This document shows positions 1 to 14,853 of a stretch of 43,854 nucleotides of DNA, piece by piece. The notes under the pieces were generated by a model, which saw nothing but the letters and a program-made list of their open reading frames with translations, did not search any database and was not told where the DNA came from. A program made the translations under genes and the position numbers. This stretch comes from Spirogloea muscicola (lineage: Eukaryota > Streptophyta > Zygnematophyceae > Spirogloeales > Spirogloeaceae). How positions within the stretch are numbered: the first letter of the stretch is position 1; each line of letters begins with the position of its first letter. The stretch lies in NCBI GenBank assembly GCA_009602725.1, contig WELB01000055.1:316562-360415 (forward strand). The letters are read 5' to 3'.

Positions 1-253
1 GAAGCCCCGCGGCCTGGCGCGGCCATGAGCGCGGCGGAGCGAGCGCGCCAACCGGCGGCAGCAGGGGGCAATGGAGCCGCCGCCGTCGCCGCCGGCGGCG
101 GCGACGGCGGCGGCGCGAGCGGCGGGCGCGGGCTCCCAACGGTCGGGAGCGGGGGGGGGAGAAGGGGGGGGAAGGCCACCGGGGATACCACTCCCCCGTG
201 ACGTCGCCAAAGCCAGTCGTCTTCTCGCGCCACCTCGCCGGCGCCGCCGCCGC

Positions 254-286
<33 letters not shown>

Positions 287-446
287 CGCCGCCACTGGCG
301 CCGGTGTCCAGGAGGACGCCGCCAGGACCTTCTTAGCAGCTAGCTGGCTAGGCCAAGCCGAGGAGACGCCAGGAGGGCCTGACGGCTTCCTGTTGCACTG
401 CCTGAGCTCTTGGTGTCGTCGTCGGCGTCGGAAGCTGGCCGCCACC
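1..446 (+). promoter_or_regulatory. GC-rich leader/promoter region of the SDHA gene
   Basis: This stretch is extremely GC-rich, with GCC/GCG triplet runs at about 240-300 and long G runs at about 147-175 that could form a G-quadruplex. It lies directly upstream of the SDHA start codon at 447, which sits in a strong context (GCCGCCACCATG). An upstream ATG at 71 opens a 90-codon frame that ends at 343. Another ATG at 198 is in frame with the SDHA start and would add 83 mostly Ala/Gly/Arg residues. I see no clear TATA box. The transcription start cannot be placed, so the split between promoter and leader is inferred. Confidence 0.5.
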
Positions 447-5589
<5,143 letters not shown>

Positions 5590-6602
5590 GTTTACGCCTT
5601 CCTCTCTACTCCAGCCCTTTGCTCCTACTTTTTGGCTTCATTGGCAGCCTAAGCCTACCCTTGCATATGACAAGATATATTGTAAAGAGGGACAAATTGC
5701 AGTAATCAGGTGTAATCTAGGTAGGATGGATCCTGGTTGAGTGAACATCGTGATGTAAATTTGGTGGGCGCCAAAGTCTTGGCGCTAGTCATGAAAGGCG
5801 TCCCACACAAATGTGCAGTAGCTTGCAAGTGCAAGTTACGACCCACAGTGCTGCAATGTACATTCACATTGCTGCTTTTACAAATGAAAGTGCTATTGGT
5901 CAAGCCCGGCAGAGAGCATGCAAAGTAGGATGCAAAGCCTTATATGTAGCATGTCTGCTTCAGACATCCAGACTGGGTGACTGTTATTACCTTACATACT
6001 TCCATCTGTCAGAAGGCTAAAGGTTGTAGGGGCAAAAGCCAAGAAGCCATTCTTGCAAGAGTGCACTGAAAGTCTGGGGGCATCTCTACGTGTTGCTCCT
6101 GCCGCGCTTTCACTATCAAGTGCCGGCAAGGCAGTGTGCCTGCAAGGAGCGCTTGTAAGGTCAAGTAGACGGTCAAACTACATCATTTTTGAAGGTTCTG
6201 TGTGTGATAATTGCAACCACAAGAATTCCTGCCCAGACCGTCACAATATCGTTATTGCTACAATTGTCTAAATGAGCGCCAATAGATTGTGAAAGTTACA
6301 ATATAGGTGATTTGGTCCAGTAGAGTACAGGGGCTAGACAACTGCCAGAGAGATAAAGGGGAGCGGCAGGAAAGGGGAGGAGGGCTGAGCCCATCTACTG
6401 CCGCAGCCGTGCCTACTTGAGGCGATAATGGCAATTGGCAGCGAGTGAGCCTCCTCCGATACTTTTCCTGCTGCTCCCAAGACGCAAGGGTGAGGGACGA
6501 ACTCTCAACACGGGAGTACGGGAAGAAACCAAGTGGTCCATTGCCAGCACTGAGTCAGAGTGATGAAGGAAATTAGAAGTGGCAGCTATCTCCAGGGGAG
6601 CA
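5590..6602. other. SDHA 3' flank and intergenic region
   Basis: About 1 kb between the SDHA stop and the stop of the small minus-strand ORF. It should hold both 3' untranslated regions because the genes converge. Open frames here are short and resemble no family I know. I see no RNA gene and no clear repeat. Confidence 0.5.
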
Positions 6603-6932
6603 CTATTGAGTCCCAATGACGGGGATGACTGCCTCCATGGGGATGGCCTTCTTGGGCGTCCCCGCCCCCCGCCGGCCGTCCTCGAGGTCTCCGTCGTCGC
6701 CGAAGTCGGCAGTGGGCAGAACCTGGTCGCTACGCAGCGCCTTGGTGGGCTTTCCGCCGCCATCGCCCGTGAGCTCCTGCTCGTCGTCACCGTCGGATGG
6801 CCACGACTTGACATCGCTGTCCCCGGACCGCTGGCACACGGCGACGAAGACGAGCAGCAGGCCCATGGCGACGGGCACCACGCAGAGCGCCGAGATGACC
6901 ACAATCTCCGCAACCGACAGGTCCTTCACCAT
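6603..6932 (-). CDS. Small predicted single-pass membrane protein, family not recognised
   Basis: A 109-residue reading frame in a GC-rich block. Residues about 8-33 (AEIVVISALC then VVPVAMGLLLVFVAV) form one strong hydrophobic helix. It is followed by a 75-residue hydrophilic, acidic tail with DGDDEQE and a GDDGDLEDG stretch. The start at 6932 is the Met just before the hydrophobic segment. The same frame stays open upstream to an ATG at 7574, so it could instead be the membrane anchor and tail of a larger protein. The upstream part is Arg/Pro/Ala-rich, and every frame is open there, so it gives little support. No family is recognised and the function is unknown. A chance ORF is possible. 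Confidence 0.45.
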   Translation of the reverse strand: MVKDLSVAEIVVISALCVVPVAMGLLLVFVAVCQRSGDSDVKSWPSDGDDEQELTGDGGGKPTKALRSDQVLPTADFGDDGDLEDGRRGAGTPKKAIPMEAVIPVIGTQ

Positions 6933-7739
6933 CTTGCCCTGCCTTCCCCTCCTGCGGGGTCTTAGTGTCTGATGGCTCAAGAGGCAGCCGAGCGGGAGCA
7001 AAGGCGAGCTTCGGGCCTCCAACGTAGTGGCGCCTCTGCGAAGGTGAAAAGGGGCGCTGCTCCGGTGCAGGGGGAGGCCCGCACGACGTGGGTGCCTCCT
7101 TGGCTGGCACCGCCCTCCGGTCCTGCTGGGCACGCTGGAGGCAGGAGCGGCGGCGGGCTCGCGGCGTCGACTGGGCAGGGTCTCGCTGCTCCGCCGCCGG
7201 CCTCGCTCGGAGCGCTGAAGCGCCTGGCTGAGGGTGGCGGCGGCGGCGGCGGCGCAGCGGCTGTCTGTGGGACTCCTCCTCCGGGGGCGGGGGCAGAAGT
7301 GGCTGGCCCTGAGCGGGGGTCGNGGAGGGTAGGCGGACGTTGCGATAACAACCTGGCGGCCGGCCAGGGGAGCCGCGGGGCAGGGGGGGATGGGATAGCA
7401 GGCAGCTACAGAGATCTGGGATCCACACCGGAAGGGTACGATACGGTGCTTTGTCGTCGTGGGCTCCACGCGGCCCACCTGGCAGGAGGCCGGCAGGGTC
7501 ACCTGGGGCCAGCAGGTTGCGCCTCCCAGGGCGGCAGGCACGACAAACCAGAGGCGCCGCCAGTCCCTGTCCATGCGCGGGCTGGCGCGTAGAAGGAGGC
7601 GCCCGCCGAGCGGCTTGACGCGGCGTCACGCTTGCGTTCGGCCGCGCCCGTCGCGTGCGTTGAGAGAAGGCGCACAGAACGCGCACGAGGTTGTAGGGGG
7701 GGCCAAGCCGAGCTACTCCACTGTTCGGACCTCGTTGTG
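6933..7739 (-). promoter_or_regulatory. GC-rich region upstream of the small membrane-protein ORF
   Basis: About 800 bases of very high GC with CCG/GGC triplet runs near 7231-7260 and one unresolved base at 7323. Several frames on both strands are open throughout, as expected from base composition alone. By analogy with the other gene starts in this window it is probably the CpG-rich promoter/leader of the ORF at 6603-6932. Coding exons in the minus-strand frame starting at 7574 cannot be excluded. Beyond 7739 the sequence enters a repeat. Confidence 0.35.
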
Positions 7740-7944
7740 AGAAGAGCTCGCCCATAGAGAAGAGGGGCTGGCAAAGCCAACCCAAAAAGAATGGACACAA
7801 GTCCAAAGCCAAAGAAAGAGGTGCCGGAAAAGGACTACACTACAAAGCACGAGACGGTGCCGAGGGAGATGCAGATGGATGCTCAATATCCACGTGTGAG
7901 CAACAGCAGATCAGAGTAACTCGAAGCGGGAAGAGCGGCACTCT
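7740..7944 (+). repeat. Left arm of composite inverted repeat
   Basis: Includes one copy of the hairpin module (GGGGCTGGC...GCCAACCCC type) at about 7763-7795. It is read in the opposite orientation at 9792-9637 and 9183-9140. Confidence 0.65.
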
Positions 7945-7982
7945 GTGGGCTGGCCTTTTCAGCCCTTACCGCCTGCTTAGTG

Positions 7983-7996
7983 TTTAGGGTTTGGGG
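7983..7996 (+). repeat. Two telomere-type heptamers
   Basis: TTTAGGG followed by TTTGGGG, the plant-type telomere unit and a one-base variant. They sit just inside the left inverted-repeat arm and just before the LINE-like pseudogene. Two units alone could be chance. They matter because a four-unit block lies at 8801-8828. Confidence 0.4.
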
Positions 7997-9141
7997 TGCC
8001 GCGCCTGCGAGGCCGCCTACCTAGGCAGCTGGGCCCAGGTCGCCGCACCCATCAGCCGGCGGATCCAAGCTCACGGCATCCGCACCTTGGAGCGGGTGGC
8101 AGCTGAAGTGGAGAGCGGCTCGTTGCCCTTCCAGGCTGCTCTCCGCGCTGCCCGCGACGCGCTCGTGGCGGCCCAACCCCGACATGTCGAAGCAGGTCGT
8201 TCCGTTCATCCATCTTGCGCACACCCCCGACCTGCGGGCCCAGGCCCGCTACACTGCGCTTGTGGACAAAGCGGCCTATGACCAGGTGGTGGAGCTCCTT
8301 CCACAGCACGACATCCGAGGGCGCGCCTGCATCCTCTCCGCCTCCTCCCCAGGGGCGGCGGCGTGGCTATCAGCACTCCCCACGTACGCGGCGCTGACAA
8401 TTTCAGACGCGGTATTCAGGACGGCGGCCCTCCGGCTCCTTGGCCTCCTCCCTCCCTGCCTCGTCGTGGTCCAACAGTGCGAGTGCGGTGGCCGCCACGA
8501 TGACACTGCGGCGCTGGCGGCCCACATGCTCCGCTGCGCGCACGGGGGCGAGCGGACAGGTTCACACGACCTCCTGCGAGACGCCATGCAGGGTGTTCTC
8601 CTGGAGGCCGGCTACAAGGTGGCAGTGGAGAACTCGACAATCATGCCCATCCTGCGGGGCGCTGACGCACAGCTTCACACCCGCCGCGCGGACCTCGTTG
8701 CCATCCCGTCCGGAGGAGGGCCGCGAATCATCGCTGATGTGGTGACTGCAGATTGCGTTGATTCGGCCAACCCCGCGAAGTCGGCGATGCTCATCGGGCG
8801 GGTTTAGGATTTAGGGTTCAGGGTTTAGCGCGGTCACGCACGCGGTCGCTTTGGCGGCTCGGAGTAAGGAGCGCAAGTACTCTGACCACCCTCCAGGCGA
8901 TGCCTTCGCGGCACTGGCCATTGACGTACACGGGGCCTTCGGCAGTGGCTGGTTGGATCTCCTCCAGCGGCTTGCCCGGGAGGCCATTGAGTGGCGGCAA
9001 GGTTCGCCAGGCTTCAATGCTGCGGGCTCCCTCGCGCAGGTCTTTCGGATGAGGCTGGCGGTCTCGCCACAGCGCTCTTTGGCTCATGCGGTCCACGCGC
9101 GCGCTGGCCGTGCTATGGCTGCTGCTTCCGGGTCTTGGTAG
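7991..9141 (+). pseudogene. Decayed C-terminal part of a LINE-like retroelement protein (copy 1)
   Basis: Three overlapping plus-strand frames together read like the C-terminal region that follows reverse transcriptase in some LINE-like elements. The first (7991-about 8190) has EAAYLGSWAQV and a helical LERVAAEVESG segment. The second (8184-8807) has GAAAWLSALPT, a cysteine/histidine cluster (CECGG, then HMLRC and GG) and a restriction-endonuclease-like RRADLV...IADVVT core. The third (8851-9141) has KERKYSDHP and IDVHGAF. The frame change near 8190 implies a small indel, and the second break is caused by telomere-type repeats at 8801-8828. No reverse transcriptase core is present, so this is a dead fragment. 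Copy 2 at 13415 reads through the same region in one frame. The family assignment rests on general resemblance and is not proved. Confidence 0.6.
8801..8828 (+). repeat. Four telomere-type heptamers inserted in a reading frame
   Basis: Reads GGTTTAG, GATTTAG, GGTTCAG, GGTTTAG, that is four tandem seven-base units of the plant TTTAGGG type. The first unit supplies the TAG stop that ends the upstream frame. Taking away exactly 28 bases puts the frame before it in phase with the frame after it. Confidence 0.75.
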
Positions 9142-9183
9142 AGTGCCGCTTTCACCTGCTTCGAGTTACTCTGATCTGCTGTT

Positions 9184-9636
9184 CAGAGAAGATTCTCTCA
9201 AGGGAAAATGGAGTGTCTCTATACTGTGATGGAGGGCCTGAGTGGCCAAGCACAAAAGCAAGCACATTGACAGATGTGCATCACCTGCTGCTAAGCTGAC
9301 TGACCCGGTCAGTAACCACGAGTACCACATAGAAAAATTTCGTGTATTTGATACAAACGTAGGCCAAATGGCCACGTACAAAGGCAAACACATCTAAAGA
9401 TCTACATATCCTACAGCAGATTGACCCGCTCAGTAACGCCGGGTCAGAAATGAAGGTCGCTAATCGCACATAGAGGTCGCAAAGGGGGCAAGGGCTATGA
9501 GCAGCCAGCCCGAAACGAATTGACAACGGAACTGATTGCAGTCTTTTTCCGAGTGCAGGCCGGGGCACTAGGCAGTGCTCAGTCCTCCCACGTGGTGCTT
9601 CCGTGCTCAATTCTAAGCTTTAGGTCTCAGTCCTCC
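9184..9636. repeat. Repeat insertion splitting the right inverted-repeat arm
   Basis: Sequence absent from the left arm. Its first third resembles 12090-12240: both contain a GATGG...GCCTGAGTGGCCA block, then CTGCTGCTAAG and GTCAGTAACCACGAGT-like blocks. A second stretch (about 9340-9415, with GGCCAAATGGCC and GTACAAAGGCAA) matches 12550-12640 in reverse complement. The motif CTCAGTCCTCCCACG occurs twice near its right end. No coding content is seen. Confidence 0.5.
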
Positions 9637-9792
9637 CACGCGGATACTGAGCATCCATCTACATCTCCCTCTGCACCGTCTCGAGCTTTGTAGTGTAGTC
9701 CTTTTTCGGCACTTCTTTCTTTGGCTTTGGACATTGTCCATTCTTTTTGGGTTGGCTATGCCAGCCCCTCTTCTCTATGGGCGAGCTCTTCT

Positions 9793-12089
9793 TCTACCGC
9801 CTATTTCTCCGACCTAAGGTTGCTTAGTAGGGGTTACTGAAATGTTTCGTAGCTACTTGCTTTCCGTGTGTGCTTTAGCGCTTTCCCTGGTCCCTTCGGA
9901 CTTTGTAAGTTCGTTCTCTGGGCTGGCCTCTCCCAGCCCCCGCCCTCTCCTGGAAGCGTCTCTCCTCATTCTGTGGGCGAGCACTTTCTTTCGTTCACTC
10001 CTTGGCCTTGCTTAGTTGCATATTCCAGCGCTTTTCGGCCCCTTCGGACCTTGTCCATTACTTTCGGGCTGGCTTTTCACATCATCCAAGGGGGCTCTCT
10101 CGCCCCCTTCGGATGATGTCACTTTCTTCTACTGAGAGGAGGGACACCCAGACGCAGCCGCTCCCCCCGCGAGGTTGGGCGCGTCAGGTCGCTGTGGCTT
10201 CTTAAGGCTGGCATTTCACAGCCCGCGCTCACTTCGGAAGAGCTGCTTCTTCCGCTCAGCGGGGACGTTCCGACGTGCCACTGTGCAAATGGCGCAGAAT
10301 GACCGTGGAGTGGGGATTAGCAAGCAGATAGACGTTTGTATATGGCAGCGGTTGTCTGATGACGGGCGAGACTAGTGGCCAACCTGCGGCCAGCCCAGTG
10401 CCATTCCTGCCAAGTCAACCTACAAGGCAAGTCCATCAGCTGGCATCCTCGGTTGCAGAACGGCTTTTAATTTGACATCGCGTACAGCACATAAAGATTG
10501 GTGTTGCCTGGCGAGTAAGTCTGCTCTCTAGATAGATAGGGTGAGCGTTGTCAACCAGCCATCCGCTATTTGATTGTTACTCTGGCTGCTATGACCTGAT
10601 GTTCAGCCACTTTGATTCTGTCACGCAGTGCAATTGTTTACAGCAGAACCGACTGGCAATGTGAATCTTGATGCAGGCAGGTCCTGATATGGGCCAGCTG
10701 GCAGCAACAGCCCCATGGCAGAATTGCAAGGCACTGGTGGGCTTTACAATAATTGATTGCAAACAATTGTTGCTTGGTTCTGAGCGCCAAAACTTCTGCA
10801 GTAAGAAAGTGACCAGGTTTTGATACAGATATTTGCTATGCATTGGCAGTCGCTATGGCCTTCTGATCAAGTCGGCATATTCCATGTTGCTCTATCGATG
10901 AAGGGCCAAGGCCACTTAGTGTGCCTGCTTCAGTAGGTGGTCAAACCTCGTCCTCCAGTGGTCTTGTGGATGATGTGAGATGAACTCCTCCACATTGGTT
11001 CACTCCTTGCTGCCTTCATTAGCATGGCAGCAAGTTGCATTGTCCCTCTTTGTCAGGAGACAAGAGTCAATTCAGCGTGCCCGAGGCTGAGAAAGCTTGA
11101 CATGTACAGCACATGCCTTCGATCTCACAGCATTCTTTACTTGGTGTGGCCACGCATGCTATTGTTGTCTTGGTTGTGGAAGACTTGTACCTTATTAGAT
11201 CCTTTTTGACATCAGATGTTGTCAAGTATCTGATGGGTGCTGTACCTTGTCTAGATATTGCAAATGAATATGCAGAATATTGCTCCCAGCTGCTTCCTTA
11301 TTCGAATTGTAGTTGATCAGCTACCTTTTCAATGTCTGCAGTCACACTGATGATCTTCTCGACCAAGGCTTGTGCATGAGAAAAGCCTCTGCAACCACTC
11401 ACACATAATTTGTCTTATTCAACACGTGAAGGTGTGGCAGACTGGCAAGACAATGTAAAGCCCCTTGTTGAACAATCAATGAATCAGGTAAGGGACGCCC
11501 AAGAGGCAGGTGCTACACAAGTACCCGAAATGGCTGGACCAGAAATATCGCAGAGTGCATATGTAGGCGAGCTTGGGACTTTGTTGGGACGTCTACTATC
11601 TTGACTGTTCCCACTACGACTGTTTACGTCAAATGAAGTCCCACGCCTATGCTTTGCTGCGTGCGTGCCGTGCTCTTGCTGCTACTTCTGCTATTTAAAG
11701 AATCATTGATCTGTGGCGCCTTGACAACGGCAGTTGCTATTAGCAAGCACTCTCTCGTACAGTCTGTACTAATAGTAGCTGCAACAAGGTACTCTGCATC
11801 TCAACGTAGAGTGATACTTTCACTCTCATGAGCTCTTGTTTGGCGATAGTTCTTGCCTGATTGATCATTTCTTTGGGCCGCTGGCATTTAGCCAATGATC
11901 CTTTCTGGAGGGCCGGTTTTGCCCAAAGGCTCAGTTGGTAGCGAGCGGGATGTTGGTCGTTGTCGTGCTCTTGAGCGGCAGACTCGTTCTCTGCTTCCTC
12001 TGCGTCTATCGTTCATCGGCTGCCCATTGGACTACCGCTCAATGGCCACCCTTAAGAAGAAGCACTTACGATAACGCAGAAAAGAAGAA
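9793..12089. other. Intergenic stretch without a recognised gene
   Basis: Only short open frames occur here, none with recognisable motifs. Two copies of the GGGCTGGC hairpin module lie at about 9917-9945 and 10066-10085, and a GTGGGCGAGC end-type motif is near 9972. From about 10400 to 12080 I see AT-richer single-copy-looking DNA with no RNA gene, tandem repeat or obvious promoter. Confidence 0.4.
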
Positions 12090-12700
12090 ATGGAGTGCGT
12101 AAAGTGATGGAGCGCCTGAGTGGCCAGGTACACAGGCAAGAAGTACACTGATGAATGTCCATCAGCTGCTGCTAAGTAAGCTAAGCTGCCGGTCAGGATA
12201 CCGAGCGTTTAACCCGCTCAGTAACCACGAGTCAGCACGAAGAGGTCACTAATGGATGCCCAACTACCAGAAGGCAACTGACAAGCCACTCTGCCACCAG
12301 CTAAAGCTCGACCAGCTTTCTGGTGCAAAGCATGAGCCTGAGCTCGCTGCAAATACACGACGTCGCAGAAAAAATGTGCTGCGATCACATCTCGGAATGA
12401 AAAAGATAAAGAATGATCAAAGTTCGAAGGGGGTCAGAAAAGCCCTAAAGCACACAGCGACCTAAGTTGCCACTTGATTCAAAATCTCCTATTGAGCAGC
12501 CGCAGGTCGGAGAAACTAGTCTCCTGGTAGCGGGTCCCCTGTTAAGACCTACATATGTAGGTAATGTTGCTCTTACCATGTGCTTGCCTTTGTACTCGGC
12601 CATTTGGCCTTCGTTCGTTGCAAATACACGACATTTTCTCCTGTCTATTGCCCGAGGCTGCAGCCACAGCACAACCAGCAACGCAGATGAAGCGCGCGCG
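12090..12700. repeat. Dispersed repeat related to 9184-9636, 38140-38285 and 39330-39440
   Basis: Blocks shared with other places in the window are a GAGTGGCCA / CAGTAACCACGAGTC section (also near 9240-9320), an AAGCACACAGCGAC section and the strip TTGAGCAGCCGCAGGTC followed by GAGAAACTAGTCTCC. That strip returns near 38205 as GAGCAGCTGCAGGTC with AAACTAGTCTCC, and inverted near 39355. A GCTGCAGCCACAGCACAACC block near 12660 also recurs near 38265. No coding function is visible. Confidence 0.5.
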
Positions 12701-12974
12701 CCATCCACCGCTGCAGGGATACTGACAAAGGGTCCAGCACCAACTACTGAACGCCCTGTGCACGTCCATCGCCCAGAGCAATAAACTCAGGCAGGGTGAT
12801 CGGCATGTTGCGCTCCTTACCCGCGTGCCCTGCTTCCGTCGCCGATTTGATGGGGTGGGCTTTTCCTGCTGCATAATACTCCGACTTGCGGCTTGCGGCT
12901 GCTGGGGGTACTAGGCTACCAAAAGGCGTAGCTTGCATAGCTATATACTATTAGCGCCTTCCGGCCCTTTAGTC

Positions 12975-13226
12975 AGAGGAAGCGCGGCCAGATTGACTGG
13001 TGGCTGGGAAAGGCCAGCCCAAACGAATGGACAAGGTCTGAAGGAGGAAGAAAGAAAGAAAGAAAGTGCCCGCCCATTGAGAAGAGGGGCTGGCAAAGCC
13101 AACCCAAAAAGAATGGACAATATTCAAAGCCTTCGCACTCCGGCTCCTTCAGAGCTTCAGACCTTGTCCATTCCTTTGGGCTGGCCTTTCCCAGCCACCA
13201 GTCAATCTGGCCGCGCTTCCTCCTCT
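12975..13226. repeat. Large hairpin: ~70-base inverted repeat
   Basis: The left arm (12975-13043) and right arm (13155-13226) are near-perfect reverse complements, sharing GAAGCGCGGCCAGATTGACT, GGCTGGGAAAGGCCAGCCC and ATGGACAAGGTCTGAAG. The spacer carries another copy of the GGGGCTGGC module in minus orientation (about 13085-13120). The transcript of either strand would fold into a long stem. Confidence 0.7.
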
Positions 13227-13414
13227 CGCTGCTGCCTCTGGCTCTGGCCAGGGGACCCACTTCCAGGAGCCTAGCGTCTCTGACCTGAGGCTGCTTAGCA
13301 GGGATTACTAAGTGATCCGTAGCTGCTTTGTTTTTTTGTGTGCTTGTTTTTCGTAGCGCTTCCCCTGGGCCCCCTCGTCCTTTGTTAATTCTTTTTTGGG
13401 CTGGCCCCTATTCG

Positions 13415-13783
13415 GTGGCGCTCGAGAACACCAGCGTCATGCCTCCTACCGCTGGGGCGGATGGCCGCATCCACACCCGGCGCGCCGACCTCGTCGCCAG
13501 CGCGCTCGGCGGGGGGCCTCGGCTCATCGCAGACGTGGTCACCACTGACAGCTTTGCTTCCAACAGTGCAAAACGCTCGTCGGAGGAGGCGGGCTACGCA
13601 GTCGGCCAAGCGGCGGGCGAGAAGGAACGGAAGTACTCTGACCACCCGGTGGGCGACGAGTTCGTTCCACTGGCAGTGGACGTGCACGGAGCCTTTTGCT
13701 CCAAATGGCTTGACTTGCTCCACCGCCTGGCGCGGCGTGCAGCGGCCCGCCGCCTCGGGCAGCAGGGCGAGCAGCCCGGCTTC
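13415..13783 (+). pseudogene. Fragment of the LINE-like C-terminal domain (copy 2), cut by an assembly gap
   Basis: Begins abruptly after a GGGCTGGC module and reads in one open frame. It has a VALENTSVMP segment (VAVENSTIMP in copy 1), then HTRRADLVA, RLIADVVTTD, KERKYSDHPVGD, AVDVHGAF and WLDLLHRLARR. These parallel copy 1 at about 8622-9000 in order and spacing, and no telomere-type repeat is present at the equivalent site. The frame runs into the N gap at 13784, so its end is unknown. It lacks an N-terminal domain and is most likely a truncated relic. Confidence 0.6.
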
Positions 13784-14320
13784 NNNNNNNNNNNNNNNNN
13801 NNNNNNNNNNNNNNNNNNNNNNNNNNNNNNNNNNNNNNNNNNNNNNNNNNNNNNNNNNNNNNNNNNNNNNNNNNNNNNNNNNNNNNNNNNNNNNNNNNNN
13901 NNNNNNNNNNNNNNNNNNNNNNNNNNNNNNNNNNNNNNNNNNNNNNNNNNNNNNNNNNNNNNNNNNNNNNNNNNNNNNNNNNNNNNNNNNNNNNNNNNNN
14001 NNNNNNNNNNNNNNNNNNNNNNNNNNNNNNNNNNNNNNNNNNNNNNNNNNNNNNNNNNNNNNNNNNNNNNNNNNNNNNNNNNNNNNNNNNNNNNNNNNNN
14101 NNNNNNNNNNNNNNNNNNNNNNNNNNNNNNNNNNNNNNNNNNNNNNNNNNNNNNNNNNNNNNNNNNNNNNNNNNNNNNNNNNNNNNNNNNNNNNNNNNNN
14201 NNNNNNNNNNNNNNNNNNNNNNNNNNNNNNNNNNNNNNNNNNNNNNNNNNNNNNNNNNNNNNNNNNNNNNNNNNNNNNNNNNNNNNNNNNNNNNNNNNNN
14301 NNNNNNNNNNNNNNNNNNNN
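13784..14320. other. Assembly gap (537 N)
   Basis: Run of unresolved bases. Frames drawn across it on either strand are artefacts. Confidence 0.99.
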
Positions 14321-14510
14321 CGCTCCAGCTCCCCAAGTTAGCTTGTCAGATTTGTTTGTGCTCACCCGTGGGTACTAATGTCATCTTAGGTACCTTAGAT
14401 TAGGTCTCCGTATTATGTAGCATTGTTTAGTCTGCACTCGACTCTGCCTGAACAATGTATTGGCTTGAATTGGCCTCCCTTTCAATTCATGCGCCCCGCG
14501 CGCCTTCTCT

Positions 14511-14580
14511 CTCTCTCTCTTTGGGCTGGCCTTTCCCAGCCACCAGTTAATCTGGCCGCGCTTTCTCTTCTGTGGGCGAG
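14511..14580 (+). repeat. Copy of the GGGCTGG hairpin module
   Basis: A CT run, then GGGCTGGCCTTTCCCAGCC, then CACCAGTTAATCTGGCCGCG and GTGGGCGAGC. It matches the right arm of the hairpin at 13155-13226 and the end motif at 9780-9786. Confidence 0.6.
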
Positions 14581-14853
14581 CTCATTCTTCTTTTTGATGA
14601 GCCCGGTTCCCTTCGTTCGTCTTTACCCCAGGCCCGTCTGGTCTTGTTACCTGTACCCACGAGTGAGTGGAACGTGACGCCTGTTCCCAGGTCGAAGTAC
14701 CAGTCGGCGCTGCCACTCCCGCCGTCCCCCGCGCGGGCCTGCGCCGACGCCCGCCGCCCTCCGCGGCGGCGCAGGCGGCGGCGGCTGAGGCCAAGCGGGC
14801 GGACTCGCGACCAAGAAGGCGTCGTCGATTGGTGGAGATGCTGGCGGCGCACC
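14581..14853 (+). promoter_or_regulatory. GC-rich leader of the tomosyn gene
   Basis: A short GC-rich island (about 14690-14850, with GCGGCG runs) between the last repeat copy and the proposed start codon, like the islands ahead of the other genes here. The promoter itself must be close to, or partly within, the repeat. The boundary is inferred. Confidence 0.4.

Larger units (their letters stand above)
7740..9792. mobile_element. Composite element bounded by ~200-base inverted repeats
   Basis: The left arm (7740-7944) is the reverse complement of sequence at the right end, split into 9140-9183 and 9637-9792. Matching landmarks in opposite orientation are the outer GAAGAGCTCGCCCAT, a long middle block including GACTACACTACAAAGC, and the inner CAGATCAGAGTAACTCGAAG. 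By eye the arms differ at only a small fraction of positions. The right arm is interrupted by about 450 bases (9184-9636) of another repeat family. Between the arms lies a decayed LINE-like domain (7991-9141). No target-site duplication is evident at the outer ends and no transposase is encoded, so it is either non-autonomous or a fold-back rearrangement. The element class is not determined. Confidence 0.6.

Noticed and set aside
6787-7812. Long minus-strand open frame of 341 codons
   Set aside because: It overlaps the better-supported 109-residue frame. It starts inside the repeated hairpin module (the FFLGWLCQPLFSMG translation recurs elsewhere) and is Arg/Pro-rich, as expected for a GC-rich block.
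13328-14378. Long open frames across 13784-14320 on both strands
   Set aside because: Most of their length is N. Only 13415-13783 on the plus strand has a relative in the window.
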